This document shows positions 1-8,263 of a stretch of 64,000 nt of DNA, piece after piece. The notes under the pieces are model-generated. The model had not been told where the DNA came from. It did no database searches and saw only the letters and a program-made list of their open reading frames with translations. Positions within the stretch are counted from its first letter, which is position 1. Each line of letters begins with the position of its first letter. The position numbers and the translations under genes were made by a program. The stretch is taken from contig JBPOFN010000006.1 of assembly GCA_051251725.1 (NCBI GenBank), forward strand, positions 75,589-139,588, written 5' to 3'. The stretch comes from JALZUE01 sp051251725 (GTDB taxonomy: Bacteria; Pseudomonadota; Gammaproteobacteria; Enterobacterales; Alteromonadaceae).

Positions 1-88
1 ACGCCCGAATAAGGCGAGCATTAGCCCAGCATCAATTTATCTTTATCTAACATTCCCTTAACCATTATTGCCAAATTAGTGAAAGTAA

Positions 89-1573
89 ATGACAACTCTA
101 TTTAAGCTTTACCGACCAAAAACACACAAAATTAATTACCGAATAATATCAATACTGATCGGAGCATTTTGCATCTGTAGCGCCAGCGCTGAACAGCCTC
201 AGTCGAATGAAAAAATCGTAAAAGACACAACTAAACCCAATATACTCTTTATCTTAGCGGATGATCATCGCTGGGATTTAATTGGTAAATATCACCCTAT
301 TATAAAAACGCCTAACTTAGATAAATTAGCCAATCAGGGTACTGTCTTTAAAAACGCTTTTGTAACAACCCCTATTTGCGCTTCCAGCCGCGCTAGTATT
401 TTAACCGGCTTAACTGAGCGTAGTCATGATTTTACTTTTGGTCGCCCAGGTGTCGGTAAAGTTGAGTCAAACAACATCTATCCTAAATTATTACAAGATC
501 AGGGCTATAGCTCTGCTTTTATTGGTAAATACGGTATCAACATTGCGAAACAAGCAAAAGAAAGTTTCGATTATTACAAGCCATTAAAACAAGCGATAAC
601 TGGCGAGTACAAGGGTAAAACCTTACCGCAAACTTACCATATAGCGGCACTTGCAGAAGAGTTTATTGAGCAATCAAAGAACAGCGGTCAGCATTGGACC
701 ATGTCGGTTAATTTTTGGGACCCACATGCACATGATGATGATCTAATTGAGCAATATCACTACCCTGCTGAATTTGAGGAATATTACACTGACATCACGA
801 TTCCACCGGCAAAATTCTCACAAGATCAAACCTTTGAACAATTACCTGAGTTTTTGAAAACATCAATTGGTAATGTAAGATGGCAATATCGTTATGGCAC
901 GCCAGAAATTTATCAAAAAATGGTTAAACGTCACTATCGTGCAATTAGTGGCGTTGATAAAGCCGTCGGCATGATTTATCAAAAACTGGAAAAGCTAGGT
1001 ATTGCTGACAACACCATTATTATTTATGCCGGCGATAACGGCTACAATATTAATGAGCGTCAACTGGCGGGTAAATGGTTTGGCTGGGAGGAAGACTTAA
1101 GAGTACCGTTAATTGTTTATGATCCGCGCAATAAATTAGCGCACGGAAAAGAAAATAAACAAATGGCTCTCAATATTGATATTGCACCAACTATTTTGGA
1201 TCTTGCCGGCGTAACTATCCCTGAAAGTTATCAAGGCGTTAGCTTAACGCCTTTATTAAACGGCGAGCAACCAGCTAACTGGCGTGATGAGTTCTTCTTC
1301 GAACATATGTATCAACCCAAAAGAGTATCAATTCCGCCAACGATAGGTATTAGAACTGCCCAGTGGAAATACGTAGATTTTTACAAAAACGATTTTCAGC
1401 AGCTTTACAATTTAGCAGCCGATCCAGACGAAAAATACAACCTAGCTCAATCACCTGAGCATCAGTCAGTATTGAAAGATTTAAGCGACCGTACCAACAG
1501 CTATATTAAACGCTACGAAAATCAGCGCACTGATGAAGTAAAGAGCAGGAAAACATTTATTAATGAACGCTAA
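89..1573 (+). CDS. S1-type sulfatase, exported, C-A-S-S-R active site
   Basis: A 494-residue alkaline-phosphatase-superfamily sulfatase, expected to remove sulfate esters from imported polysaccharide fragments in the periplasm. A hydrophobic signal segment lies around residues 18-34. The N-terminal metal site is visible as LADDH (Asp58, Asp59), and the C-terminal GDNGYN block matches the family's late metal-site motif. The formylglycine-type motif is Cys97-Ala-Ser-Ser-Arg101, so Ser stands where most type I sulfatases have Pro. The rest of the fold (KTPNLDKLA, TGL, DIAPTILDLAGV) is intact, so I read it as active in principle. It is followed 154 bases later by a DUF1080 lipoprotein on the same strand and they probably form one transcript ending at the hairpin near 2.53 kb. 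The exact sulfate position cleaved cannot be read from sequence. Confidence 0.92.
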   Translation: MTTLFKLYRPKTHKINYRIISILIGAFCICSASAEQPQSNEKIVKDTTKPNILFILADDHRWDLIGKYHPIIKTPNLDKLANQGTVFKNAFVTTPICASSRASILTGLTERSHDFTFGRPGVGKVESNNIYPKLLQDQGYSSAFIGKYGINIAKQAKESFDYYKPLKQAITGEYKGKTLPQTYHIAALAEEFIEQSKNSGQHWTMSVNFWDPHAHDDDLIEQYHYPAEFEEYYTDITIPPAKFSQDQTFEQLPEFLKTSIGNVRWQYRYGTPEIYQKMVKRHYRAISGVDKAVGMIYQKLEKLGIADNTIIIYAGDNGYNINERQLAGKWFGWEEDLRVPLIVYDPRNKLAHGKENKQMALNIDIAPTILDLAGVTIPESYQGVSLTPLLNGEQPANWRDEFFFEHMYQPKRVSIPPTIGIRTAQWKYVDFYKNDFQQLYNLAADPDEKYNLAQSPEHQSVLKDLSDRTNSYIKRYENQRTDEVKSRKTFINER

Positions 1574-1727
1574 TTTTAGAGGCTGTTAAACTTGCTGATT
1601 GTTTATTTCAACAGTTTAATGGCGAGTGCCGCGCTCAAATAACATAAATTCGAACAAAAGTTAAATATGAAGGTCAACAAGATCCGAGTAAAAATATAAT
1701 ATTAACAAGCAAAAAATAGAGAGTATA

Positions 1728-2447
1728 ATGACCATTAATAACAAGATTAAAAACGGGCTGGCATTGTCGCTATGCCTAATATTATCAGCCTGTAGTTTAC
1801 AAGCGCACAATAAAACTGAGCTATTGTCTGCTAGCTTAGACAATTGGCAGAACGTTTATAACGACGGTGAAGCAAAATTAAACCAAGGCGAAATTGAGTT
1901 AATTTCAAAAAGTAATTGGTTTTATTTAACCAAAAAGAAATATTCAGATTTTGTTTTAGAAGCCGAAATTAAAATGCCTGATCCTGCCACCATCACTGAA
2001 TATAATAACTCAGGTTTTATCGTTAGAGCACAAGTACGCGATAGTAAAAAAAGTGGCCAAGAAGCTTATGGTTACCAAGCAGAAGTTGATCCAAGCAAGC
2101 GTAAATGGAGCGGTGGTTTATACGATCAAGGCCGCAGACAGTGGCTAAACCCATTACATGAAAAGCGCTCTAAGCCTGACAGTGATTTCAAAGAAAATTT
2201 ATCACCAAAATGGACAGATGAAAAAGCTAATGCTTATAAAGCCAATCAATGGAATAAATATAAAATTGTCTGTCTGGGTAGCGACATTAAAATTTATGTT
2301 AATGATGTTTTAACTACGCATGTTATCGATACAAAAGATAAAACAGGATATATCGGCATACAGCATCACGGTAGCAAAAAATATCAAGAAACCGGCGACA
2401 GCGCAAACAGCATATTTTTTAGAAACATCACAGTTACTGAACTCTGA
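1728..2447 (+). CDS. DUF1080 (3-keto-disaccharide hydrolase-like) lipoprotein
   Basis: A 239-residue exported protein with a lipobox LSAC at Cys22, so it is probably a membrane-anchored lipoprotein. The remainder resembles the DUF1080 / 3-keto-disaccharide hydrolase concanavalin-like fold: LxxxxSxNWxxY-type opening, FVLEAEIKM strand, NSGFIVRAQ strand, YGYQAEVD, then WNKYKIVCLG and IKIYVNDV, ending in a TGYIGIQHHG strand. The family binds or cleaves sugars; several members sit in polysaccharide loci. The start is an ATG preceded by GAGAG a few bases upstream. It lies directly downstream of a sulfatase and upstream of a perfect terminator, which supports a role in the same substrate pathway. 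Its catalytic activity is not established and a purely carbohydrate-binding role is possible. Confidence 0.8.
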   Translation: MTINNKIKNGLALSLCLILSACSLQAHNKTELLSASLDNWQNVYNDGEAKLNQGEIELISKSNWFYLTKKKYSDFVLEAEIKMPDPATITEYNNSGFIVRAQVRDSKKSGQEAYGYQAEVDPSKRKWSGGLYDQGRRQWLNPLHEKRSKPDSDFKENLSPKWTDEKANAYKANQWNKYKIVCLGSDIKIYVNDVLTTHVIDTKDKTGYIGIQHHGSKKYQETGDSANSIFFRNITVTEL

Positions 2448-2522
2448 TAGGCTTTAGCTTTGCTAAGCTAAGTCAGTTGAATTAAGTTCACTTAACTTAT
2501 GAAATCTCAAAAAGCTACTACT

Positions 2523-2562
2523 AACGCCAGTGATAATTCTAATTATCACTGGCGTTTTTTTG
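2523..2562 (+). terminator. Rho-independent terminator of the sulfatase-DUF1080 operon
   Basis: Perfect 16-bp stem (arms AACGCCAGTGATAATT at 2523-2538 and its complement at 2541-2556) with a 2-base loop, followed directly by a run of T. It sits 75 bases after the DUF1080 stop codon. Confidence 0.9.
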
Positions 2563-2575
2563 TGCCTATTTTAAT

Positions 2576-2870
2576 GACGTAGGTAATGGTGCAAATTATC
2601 GACGAGGACGAGATGTTTCAGCCTCAATAGGTATCGTTCCTCGACAACACAGTAGTGGCGGTAAAGATACATTGCTTGGCATAAGCAAACGGGGAAATAG
2701 CTACCTCAGGTGTCTTATGATACAAGGGGCAAAGGCCGTTGTTTCAACAGCCAAAACGAGAAATTAAGTCAATGGATTAATAAAATAGTTCAACCTCGGG
2801 GGCATAACCGAGCATGTGTCGCGTATGCCAACAAAATGGCGATGTTGCCGTTTTGTTTCATCACTTTAAA
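2576..2870 (+). pseudogene. IS110-family transposase remnant (C-terminal part)
   Basis: Translating from 2576 gives DVGNGANYRRGRDVSAS, IGIVPRQHSSGGKDTLLG and ISKRGNSYLRCLMIQGAK, which is the C-terminal Transposase_20 region of IS110/IS1111-group transposases (G-x-VPRQ-x-S-GGK and GISKRG-x-x-YLR motifs). A stop is met at 2765, but the next frame continues with WINKIVQPRGHNRACVAYANKMA, the expected following block, so a frameshift lies near 2755-2765. The N-terminal catalytic DEDD part is missing; homology starts abruptly just after the upstream terminator. This is therefore a decayed fragment, not an active element. Confidence 0.85.
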
Positions 2871-3229
2871 ATTGCCCAATAACGTCAAGCTGAACGCGTT
2901 GAATAAGGTAATGTTATTACACCAAGCGGTTACGTCTTGCCGATTACTTAACAGGAAAATAATCGTGATATGGTTATTGGCAGGTTGAGCTAACGCATTA
3001 GATAACGTAAGACGTGAATTTGAACGGGGTATCATAAACTAATAATTCAACGCCGTTATAAATGGCATGGAGTATTAATAGCTTACGCCCTTCTGCCGTG
3101 CATGATTGTCGATGGCCAGTTTCAAGCCGATAACTTAAATTAAAGGCGACATCAGCGGATCATTAAGTTTTCTGCCGTGGGAAAGATGCTATTTAACTTT
3201 GTAGTTACACAAAAAGAGTTATAAGGTCA
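2871..3229 (+). other. Non-coding tail downstream of the IS110-family remnant
   Basis: About 360 bases without a credible gene. Small open frames here are short and unlike any family I know. In the IS1111 group the non-coding RNA that guides the recombinase is encoded downstream of the transposase, so this stretch could hold a degraded guide-RNA region; that is inference only. No terminator was seen for the IclR gene that ends at 3230. Confidence 0.4.
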
Positions 3230-4012
3230 TTAAAAACCTGAATAGGTCGCCGTAATTGCACTAATTTTCTCAGCAGAAGCTGCGATATGTTTCCTTACCT
3301 GTGCAATCGACATGTCTGTATCCTGGTTTTTCATATAAGGGACTGTTAATGCAGCAATAGCATAGCCCGTATTCTTCATAAAAATAGGGTAAGAAATATC
3401 TGTTAGGCCAGGAACTATTGTGCTTTTCATTTCTTCATAACCTCGCGCTCTAACTTTATTAACTTTTGCTAGCAGAACATCACGATCGAACTCGCTATAT
3501 TTTTTATCTACTAATGAATCTAGCACAATTTTTTGCTGTTTATCGCGCATCCAAGATAACAACACATGACCAGAGCTACTTTCATGAATAGGGATATGAT
3601 GGCCAACACGAACAGCTAAATTAACAATAGCAGGACTCTCGACGCTCGCGATAACGACAATTCTTTCTTGGTTAGGAACGGCAATATGGCAAGCTTGCAG
3701 AATATTATCAGATAAAGCATGCAGCATAGGAAACGCGGCTTCAACCAAGGTACCAACAGGTGGAACTTTCATGCCTAAATCAAATAATTTATTGGTAATA
3801 TAATAATCATCAGAACCTTCATTTCTCGCTAAATAGCCACGTTCTTCTAGTGCTGCTAGCATACGATAAAGTTCACTTTTACTCCGGCTTAATTCACTGG
3901 CTATTTGTACCAGTGACATCGGCACTTTAGTTTCAGCTAATAACTCTAATATATCGAAGCCTTTATCTAGCGCAGGTGCAGAATATTTACGCTTGGTTGG
4001 AGCAGTGGTCAT
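3230..4012 (-). CDS. IclR-family transcriptional regulator
   Basis: A 260-residue regulator. The N-terminal winged helix-turn-helix is at about residues 12-75 (ALDKGFDILELLAET, then the recognition helix region SELSRSKSELYRMLAALEE and the wing GYLARN). The C-terminal effector-binding IclR domain runs from about 85 to 255 (HESSSGHVLLSWM, VRARGYEEMKSTIVPGLTDI, and the closing Ala-Glu-Lys-Ile helix). Length and architecture are normal for the family. It lies downstream of, and on the same strand as, the L-fucose operon, separated by two small lipoprotein genes. An IclR regulator also accompanies the L-fucose locus of Campylobacter jejuni, so control of the fucose operon by fucose or a keto-deoxy intermediate is a reasonable inference. 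No operator could be assigned. Confidence 0.93.
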   Translation of the reverse strand: MTTAPTKRKYSAPALDKGFDILELLAETKVPMSLVQIASELSRSKSELYRMLAALEERGYLARNEGSDDYYITNKLFDLGMKVPPVGTLVEAAFPMLHALSDNILQACHIAVPNQERIVVIASVESPAIVNLAVRVGHHIPIHESSSGHVLLSWMRDKQQKIVLDSLVDKKYSEFDRDVLLAKVNKVRARGYEEMKSTIVPGLTDISYPIFMKNTGYAIAALTVPYMKNQDTDMSIAQVRKHIAASAEKISAITATYSGF

Positions 4013-4288
4013 TTACTTTCTCATTGACGGTAGGACTGGTCTAGCTAGGTAACTTAAGGTAAATCAAGACAAAAAACGGCCTAAAAACATTAATATAGCG
4101 AGAGACATTAAAAACATCAGCCAAATATATAACAAAGTTGTCTATAAAACCAGAGAACCTAACTTAAACCGTGCCACCGACAACTAGATTTATTTAAAAG
4201 ATAATAACGTCTGGTAAATGTAATAACTTTTTAATTTCCTTCATTTATTTTGCACTTATGAGCACACAGCTATAATTTTTATGAACGA

Positions 4289-4921
4289 TTATTTTTGGTT
4301 ATTAAACCGAGCTTTTCGCTCTTCTGCTTTTTTCTGACAAAGTACTAAATTATCTTCTGAGATCTGCTCTAATTCTGCCGCTGATGGAACATGGTCGATA
4401 ACAACTTGATATTGTTCTTTAATATCTTTAGCTAAGTGAAATCGATTACTTTTTCTTTTTCTTTTACCTGTTTTTTCAGAATCCATCAAGGTAATGAGTA
4501 CACCACTTCTTGGTTCAATAGTACTAACACTAGTCGTGTGTATCGGGCTGGGTGACATTTGAGCTCTTCCGTCAGTGGTTGCCACTAATCGTCCGTATCT
4601 AGTTGTTGACCTAGAGCAACCGTCTGAACCTGAAGTACCAGAAACAAAAATAGCATCATAGCCTTGCTCTTCCGCTAAAATAGCCGCTCGATAGAACGCC
4701 ATACTTTTTGCTCGTTTTTTTGTTGAAACTTCTGTTAACCTGGCTGTGATACGGTATTCAGTGTCACTGATTTTTTCTTGCGTAACACCTAAAGGTATTT
4801 CCAAGAAGCCTAATCGATAGTCTTTTTCAACAGATTTAGCTAATTCGTAAGGTATTTGTGTTTGAGCACAACCAGTTAAAAGTAAGCAAAGTAAGAGTGA
4901 GTTCTTAACATATGATTTCAT
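4289..4921 (-). CDS. Small lipoprotein, CC0125/CC1285-like
   Basis: A 210-residue lipoprotein: signal peptide followed by LLTGC with the lipid-carrying Cys18. The core EYRITARLTEVSTKKRAKSM then FYRAAILAEEQGYDAIFV resembles the small Caulobacter-type lipoprotein family CC0125/CC1285, in which a beta strand precedes an RAAE-like helix and a GY-x-x-F motif; this assignment is tentative. The C-terminal third is basic then helical and has no recognisable motif. It sits between the IclR gene and another small lipoprotein, and has its own 99-base spacer upstream. No role in fucose metabolism is evident, and no catalytic residues can be named. Confidence 0.65.
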   Translation of the reverse strand: MKSYVKNSLLLCLLLTGCAQTQIPYELAKSVEKDYRLGFLEIPLGVTQEKISDTEYRITARLTEVSTKKRAKSMAFYRAAILAEEQGYDAIFVSGTSGSDGCSRSTTRYGRLVATTDGRAQMSPSPIHTTSVSTIEPRSGVLITLMDSEKTGKRKRKSNRFHLAKDIKEQYQVVIDHVPSAAELEQISEDNLVLCQKKAEERKARFNNQK

Positions 4922-5020
4922 TTATAATGTCCATTTTATTATTTAGTCTTTCATTTGATGAGCCTTGTGAAAATAACACAAGTCAGTTGTATCAAGAATT
5001 TTTGATAGAAAGTTCATAAA

Positions 5021-5503
5021 TTACCTTCTCCAATTACACGCTTTTGTCGCTTCCCCTTGATTTGCTGCTCCCGAACGCCTCATGTTTACTTGCATCGTAG
5101 TTAAAACAGGATTTTTAACTATGTTAAATTCAGTCGGTTGCCAAGTTTTTGCTTTTAAGTTGATTATCGCATATTCGTCATATAAACCTTCAGGGTAGGA
5201 TTTTATAATGCCATAACTACTCATTTTACCTTCTTCACTCACGGCAACTAAAACTTGTACGCAACCTGACTGCACTTTTCTAGTCTTATCTCTAGGTCGA
5301 ATAAACTTTTGCGTTTTTACTCGCCAATATTTGTAAAACAACATGCGTTGTTTCGTTAAAGATAATTTTTTACCATCTTTTATCGTTAAATCTAAATAGT
5401 GATTAAGTGATATTTGGTTTTTATTTTCGGATTCAGGAGCATGAGTTGCTACACATGCCATCAAAAAAAAACTGAATAATGTTAGCGTAATTTGTTTTAT
5501 CAT
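5021..5503 (-). CDS. Lipoprotein with TonB C-terminal-like domain
   Basis: A 160-residue predicted lipoprotein with lipobox LMAC (Cys17). Residues about 75-145 (SGCVQVLVAVSEEGKMSSYG, then IIKSYPEGLYDEYAI, ending with VLTTMQVNMR) follow the pattern of the TonB C-terminal domain: a strand with G-x-V-x-V, an EEG turn, a SxPxGLYDEYA helix, W-x-P, and a final strand. TonB proteins are normally anchored by an N-terminal transmembrane helix and a proline-rich spacer, both missing here, so this is not a classical energy transducer. Stand-alone TonB-C lipoproteins are common in Alteromonadales and their function is unclear. It is preceded by its own spacer and by the terminator of the fucose operon, so it is probably transcribed separately. 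Confidence 0.65.
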   Translation of the reverse strand: MIKQITLTLFSFFLMACVATHAPESENKNQISLNHYLDLTIKDGKKLSLTKQRMLFYKYWRVKTQKFIRPRDKTRKVQSGCVQVLVAVSEEGKMSSYGIIKSYPEGLYDEYAIINLKAKTWQPTEFNIVKNPVLTTMQVNMRRSGAANQGEATKACNWRR

Positions 5504-5566
5504 CCTTGAGACCTTGCCATTGTATGCTCAACGAAGATGAGCGTTATTCGATAGAGAAAGGATAAA

Positions 5567-5598
5567 TACACCGATTAAAATGCTATTTAATCGGTGTA
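5567..5598 (-). terminator. Terminator at the end of the L-fucose operon
   Basis: Perfect 13-bp inverted repeat (TACACCGATTAAA with its complement, 6-base loop) starting 13 bases after the FAH-family gene stop on the minus strand. It is followed in that orientation by TTTATCC, a weak U-tract. Confidence 0.75.
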
Positions 5599-5610
5599 AA
5601 TTGGTGGGGT

Positions 5611-6459
5611 TTACTTTTTGTAACGGTCAACGGTTTGTTGTTGTACACCAAGGCCAGAGATGCCTAGACGCATTACATCACCTTCTTTAAGGTACTTAGG
5701 TGGATTAAAACCTAAACCGACGCCCGGAGGTGTACCGGTGCTGATAATGTCACCTGGTTGTAAACTCATAAATTGGCTGATGTAAGAAACAAGAAACGGT
5801 ACTTTATAAACCATAGTACGGGTATTACCATTTTGAACTTTTTCGCCATTTAGCTCTAACCAAATATCTAATTCATTTGAATCTTCTACTTCATCTGGAG
5901 TCACTAAGTATGGACCGATAGGACCAAAAGTATCACAGCCCTTACCTTTACACCATTGGCCTTCTTTTTCTATTTGATAAGCACGTTCAGATAAATCATT
6001 CACGACACAGTAGCCCGCAACATGATCAAGTGCATCGGCTTCTGAGATATAACGTGCTTCTTTGCCAATCACTACACCTAGCTCAACTTCCCAATCACTC
6101 TTCTCTGATCCTGGTGGTAATAACACAGTGTCATCTGGACCAACAATTGATGAAGTCGCTTTAAAAAACAATACTGGCTCTGACGGTACAGCCATACCAG
6201 ATTCTGCTGCGTGATCGGCGTAATTTAGGCCCACACAAATCATTTTACCGACTTTAGAAACAACTGGACCAATACGAACGTTTTCATCAACAGCAGGAAG
6301 TGTACTTAAATCTAAGGCCGCTATTTTTTTTACTGAATCTTCAGCAAAAAAGTTACCGTCAATGTCACTTACATGAGCAGATAAATCTCTGATCACACCA
6401 TTATTATCTAGTATTGCCGGCTTTTCAAAACCTGGCTTGCCAACTCGCATTAATTTCAT
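5611..6459 (-). CDS. FAH-family hydrolase, probable 2,4-diketo-3-deoxy-L-fuconate hydrolase
   Basis: A 282-residue fumarylacetoacetate-hydrolase-family protein. The metal site is visible as DWEVELG (Glu124, Glu126) and VVNDLSER (Asp155); the ICVGLNYADHAAE block and the ISTGTPPGVG substrate loop are also typical. In the non-phosphorylative L-fucose route a protein of this family cleaves 2,4-diketo-3-deoxy-L-fuconate to pyruvate and L-lactate, and this gene is the last of an operon that encodes the preceding steps. The protein has no signal peptide and is cytoplasmic. The ATG at 6459 follows an AGGAAGATAG purine stretch. Related FAH proteins cleave acylpyruvates or open aromatic ring products, but the neighbours make the fuconate assignment the best one. 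Confidence 0.88.
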   Translation of the reverse strand: MKLMRVGKPGFEKPAILDNNGVIRDLSAHVSDIDGNFFAEDSVKKIAALDLSTLPAVDENVRIGPVVSKVGKMICVGLNYADHAAESGMAVPSEPVLFFKATSSIVGPDDTVLLPPGSEKSDWEVELGVVIGKEARYISEADALDHVAGYCVVNDLSERAYQIEKEGQWCKGKGCDTFGPIGPYLVTPDEVEDSNELDIWLELNGEKVQNGNTRTMVYKVPFLVSYISQFMSLQPGDIISTGTPPGVGLGFNPPKYLKEGDVMRLGISGLGVQQQTVDRYKK

Positions 6460-6508
6460 ATTCTATCTTCCTATCTACAAAAAAATATTAATACTTTAGT
6501 AAAAAACA

Positions 6509-6841
6509 CTAAAGCGTAAAAATTTGGTCCATCAACAGCCACTTTTCATCACCTTTTGCCCAAGGCAATTTTTGTTGAAAAGTCCACATTAATTCTTCCC
6601 ATTCAACCACTTTAGGGTTGCGTAAATCTGCTGCTTGCTTAGCCGCAAAAGAAAAGCCTTCGCACACGTCCGCTACCATAAACAAGCGATTGCCAACTAA
6701 ATATATATCTAACGCTTCAATACCTGAGTCTTTAATACTGGCAATAATTTCAGGCCAAACACTCAGGTGATATTTTTTGTAAGCTTCAATTAGTTGTGGT
6801 TCGTCTTTAAGGTCTAAAGCAAAACAATGTCGCGTAGTCAC
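6509..6841 (-). CDS. L-rhamnose/L-fucose mutarotase family protein
   Basis: A 110-residue protein of the RhaM-like mutarotase family (DUF718), which interconverts the alpha and beta anomers of 6-deoxy sugars. The signature YKKYHLSVWPEI contains the conserved histidine (His25) and the VWPE motif; LFMVADV and WEELMWTFQQKLPWA are the other family blocks, and the length is normal. FucU belongs to a different fold, so this is an RhaM-type enzyme probably serving L-fucose here. It lies between the FucP permease (9-base gap upstream) and the FAH-family hydrolase, so its job is most likely to supply the anomer used by the fucose dehydrogenase. Confidence 0.88.
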   Translation of the reverse strand: MTTRHCFALDLKDEPQLIEAYKKYHLSVWPEIIASIKDSGIEALDIYLVGNRLFMVADVCEGFSFAAKQAADLRNPKVVEWEELMWTFQQKLPWAKGDEKWLLMDQIFTL

Positions 6842-6850
6842 ATTAATCCC

Positions 6851-8215
6851 TTACTTCGGTAAATGTTTTTGTGCGCGTTTGCCATAAATAGCAATCACAA
6901 CAAAACAAAGTAACGGCAGCACAAAAGACGCCTTGGTCGCTGAGAAACTATCAAAAACAACTTTCATATCAATAATGCTGGCTTGAGCCATAGGTAAGAA
7001 AGTTCCACCGACTATTGCCATAATAAGTCCAGCAGCACCTAATTTAGCATCATCACCTGTACCGGTTAGCGCAATACCATAAATAGTTGGGAACATTAAT
7101 GACATACATGCCGAAATACCAACTAAAGAATAAATACCAATAGCACCATCTAAGAAGATAGTACCTAACGTAAATACCATACCACCGGCAGCAAGTAACA
7201 TTAACAACTTACCTGGATTGATGAATTTTAATAAGTATGTACAAACAAAACGGCTAGCACAGAAAATTCCCATCGCTAAAATATTAAGGTTTTGCGATTT
7301 AGCTTCAGCGGCTTGTTCTGTAAAGCCTAATTTTACAAATACTTCAGTACCATAATGAATAATGAAGGTCCAACACATGATCTGTGCGCCAACATAAAAC
7401 ATTTGTGCAACAACACCTTCACGATAATTAGGATTAGCTAATAAACGTTTGAACGTACCCAAAATGTCTAAGTCATGAGATTTCTCTTCAGTTTTAGGCA
7501 TTTTGTAAAAAGCAATAATCAAAAAGACAATAGCAACAACAACACCAATAGCTAAATAAGGGTCACGAATAACTTCTAAGTCATTAGCCGTGATACTTGC
7601 AAGCTTTTCAACCGCTTCAGTAGAACCATTAGCTGCCAATTCTCTGCGCTCAGCATCAGTTGCAGGGTTTAATTTTTGGATAATAAATTGAGTCGCGATA
7701 AACATACCCAACAAAGAACCAACAGGGTTAAATGCTTGTGCTAAATTCAAACGTTGGGTTGCTGTAGAAGCAGGTCCCATTGAAAGAATATAAGGATTAG
7801 CACTAGTTTCTAAGAAGCCTAAACCACATGTCATTACAAAAAAGGCAAATAGAAATGGCATAAATGATTGAGCATCTGCTGCAGGTATAAATAGAAATGC
7901 ACCTATGGCATAAAACGCTAAACCTAGTAAAAGTCCCGCTTTATAGCTGTATTTTTTAATAAACAACGCTGCTGGGATCGCCATTGCACCGTAACCACCG
8001 TAAAAAGCAACTTGTACCCAAGTGCCTTCGGCTGCCGTCATTTGTAATACTTTTGAAAATGCTTTAACTAACGGATTAGTAATATCATTTGCAAAACCCC
8101 AAAGTGGGAAACATAAAGTAACTAAGATAAAAGCCATGAGATAGCGCTGTGGCACTATCGCGTCTTTTTCCTGTTGTGAGATATTTACATCATTCATCTT
8201 TGCTGCCTTATCCAT
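6851..8215 (-). CDS. fucP: FucP-type L-fucose:H+ symporter (MFS)
   Basis: A 454-residue major facilitator superfamily permease with about twelve hydrophobic segments. It matches the FucP group: FPLWGFANDITNPLVKAF in the first helix carries the Asp that corresponds to the proton/sugar residue of E. coli FucP, and GLGFLETSANPYILSMGP in helix 4 carries the matching Glu. The substrate is inferred as L-fucose because mutarotase, fucose dehydrogenase candidates and lactonase genes flank it. It would import free L-fucose released in the periplasm. Position in the operon is after the SDR gene (48-base gap) and before the mutarotase. A second internal Met-Asn-Asp start 7 residues in is possible. Confidence 0.92.
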   Translation of the reverse strand: MDKAAKMNDVNISQQEKDAIVPQRYLMAFILVTLCFPLWGFANDITNPLVKAFSKVLQMTAAEGTWVQVAFYGGYGAMAIPAALFIKKYSYKAGLLLGLAFYAIGAFLFIPAADAQSFMPFLFAFFVMTCGLGFLETSANPYILSMGPASTATQRLNLAQAFNPVGSLLGMFIATQFIIQKLNPATDAERRELAANGSTEAVEKLASITANDLEVIRDPYLAIGVVVAIVFLIIAFYKMPKTEEKSHDLDILGTFKRLLANPNYREGVVAQMFYVGAQIMCWTFIIHYGTEVFVKLGFTEQAAEAKSQNLNILAMGIFCASRFVCTYLLKFINPGKLLMLLAAGGMVFTLGTIFLDGAIGIYSLVGISACMSLMFPTIYGIALTGTGDDAKLGAAGLIMAIVGGTFLPMAQASIIDMKVVFDSFSATKASFVLPLLCFVVIAIYGKRAQKHLPK

Positions 8216-8263
8216 GATTGCCTCTTATAATAGTTATAATCATTAAGTATTGGCTGTTACTCA

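Noticed and set aside
1661..1843. Small membrane-like frame on the minus strand
   Set aside because: It overlaps the start and signal peptide of the DUF1080 lipoprotein gene; hydrophobicity is the mirror of that signal sequence.
2710..3035. Open frames of 80-90 codons on both strands
   Set aside because: The plus-strand frame is partly the frameshifted IS110-family tail and the minus-strand one is its shadow; neither has a start signal or a complete family match.
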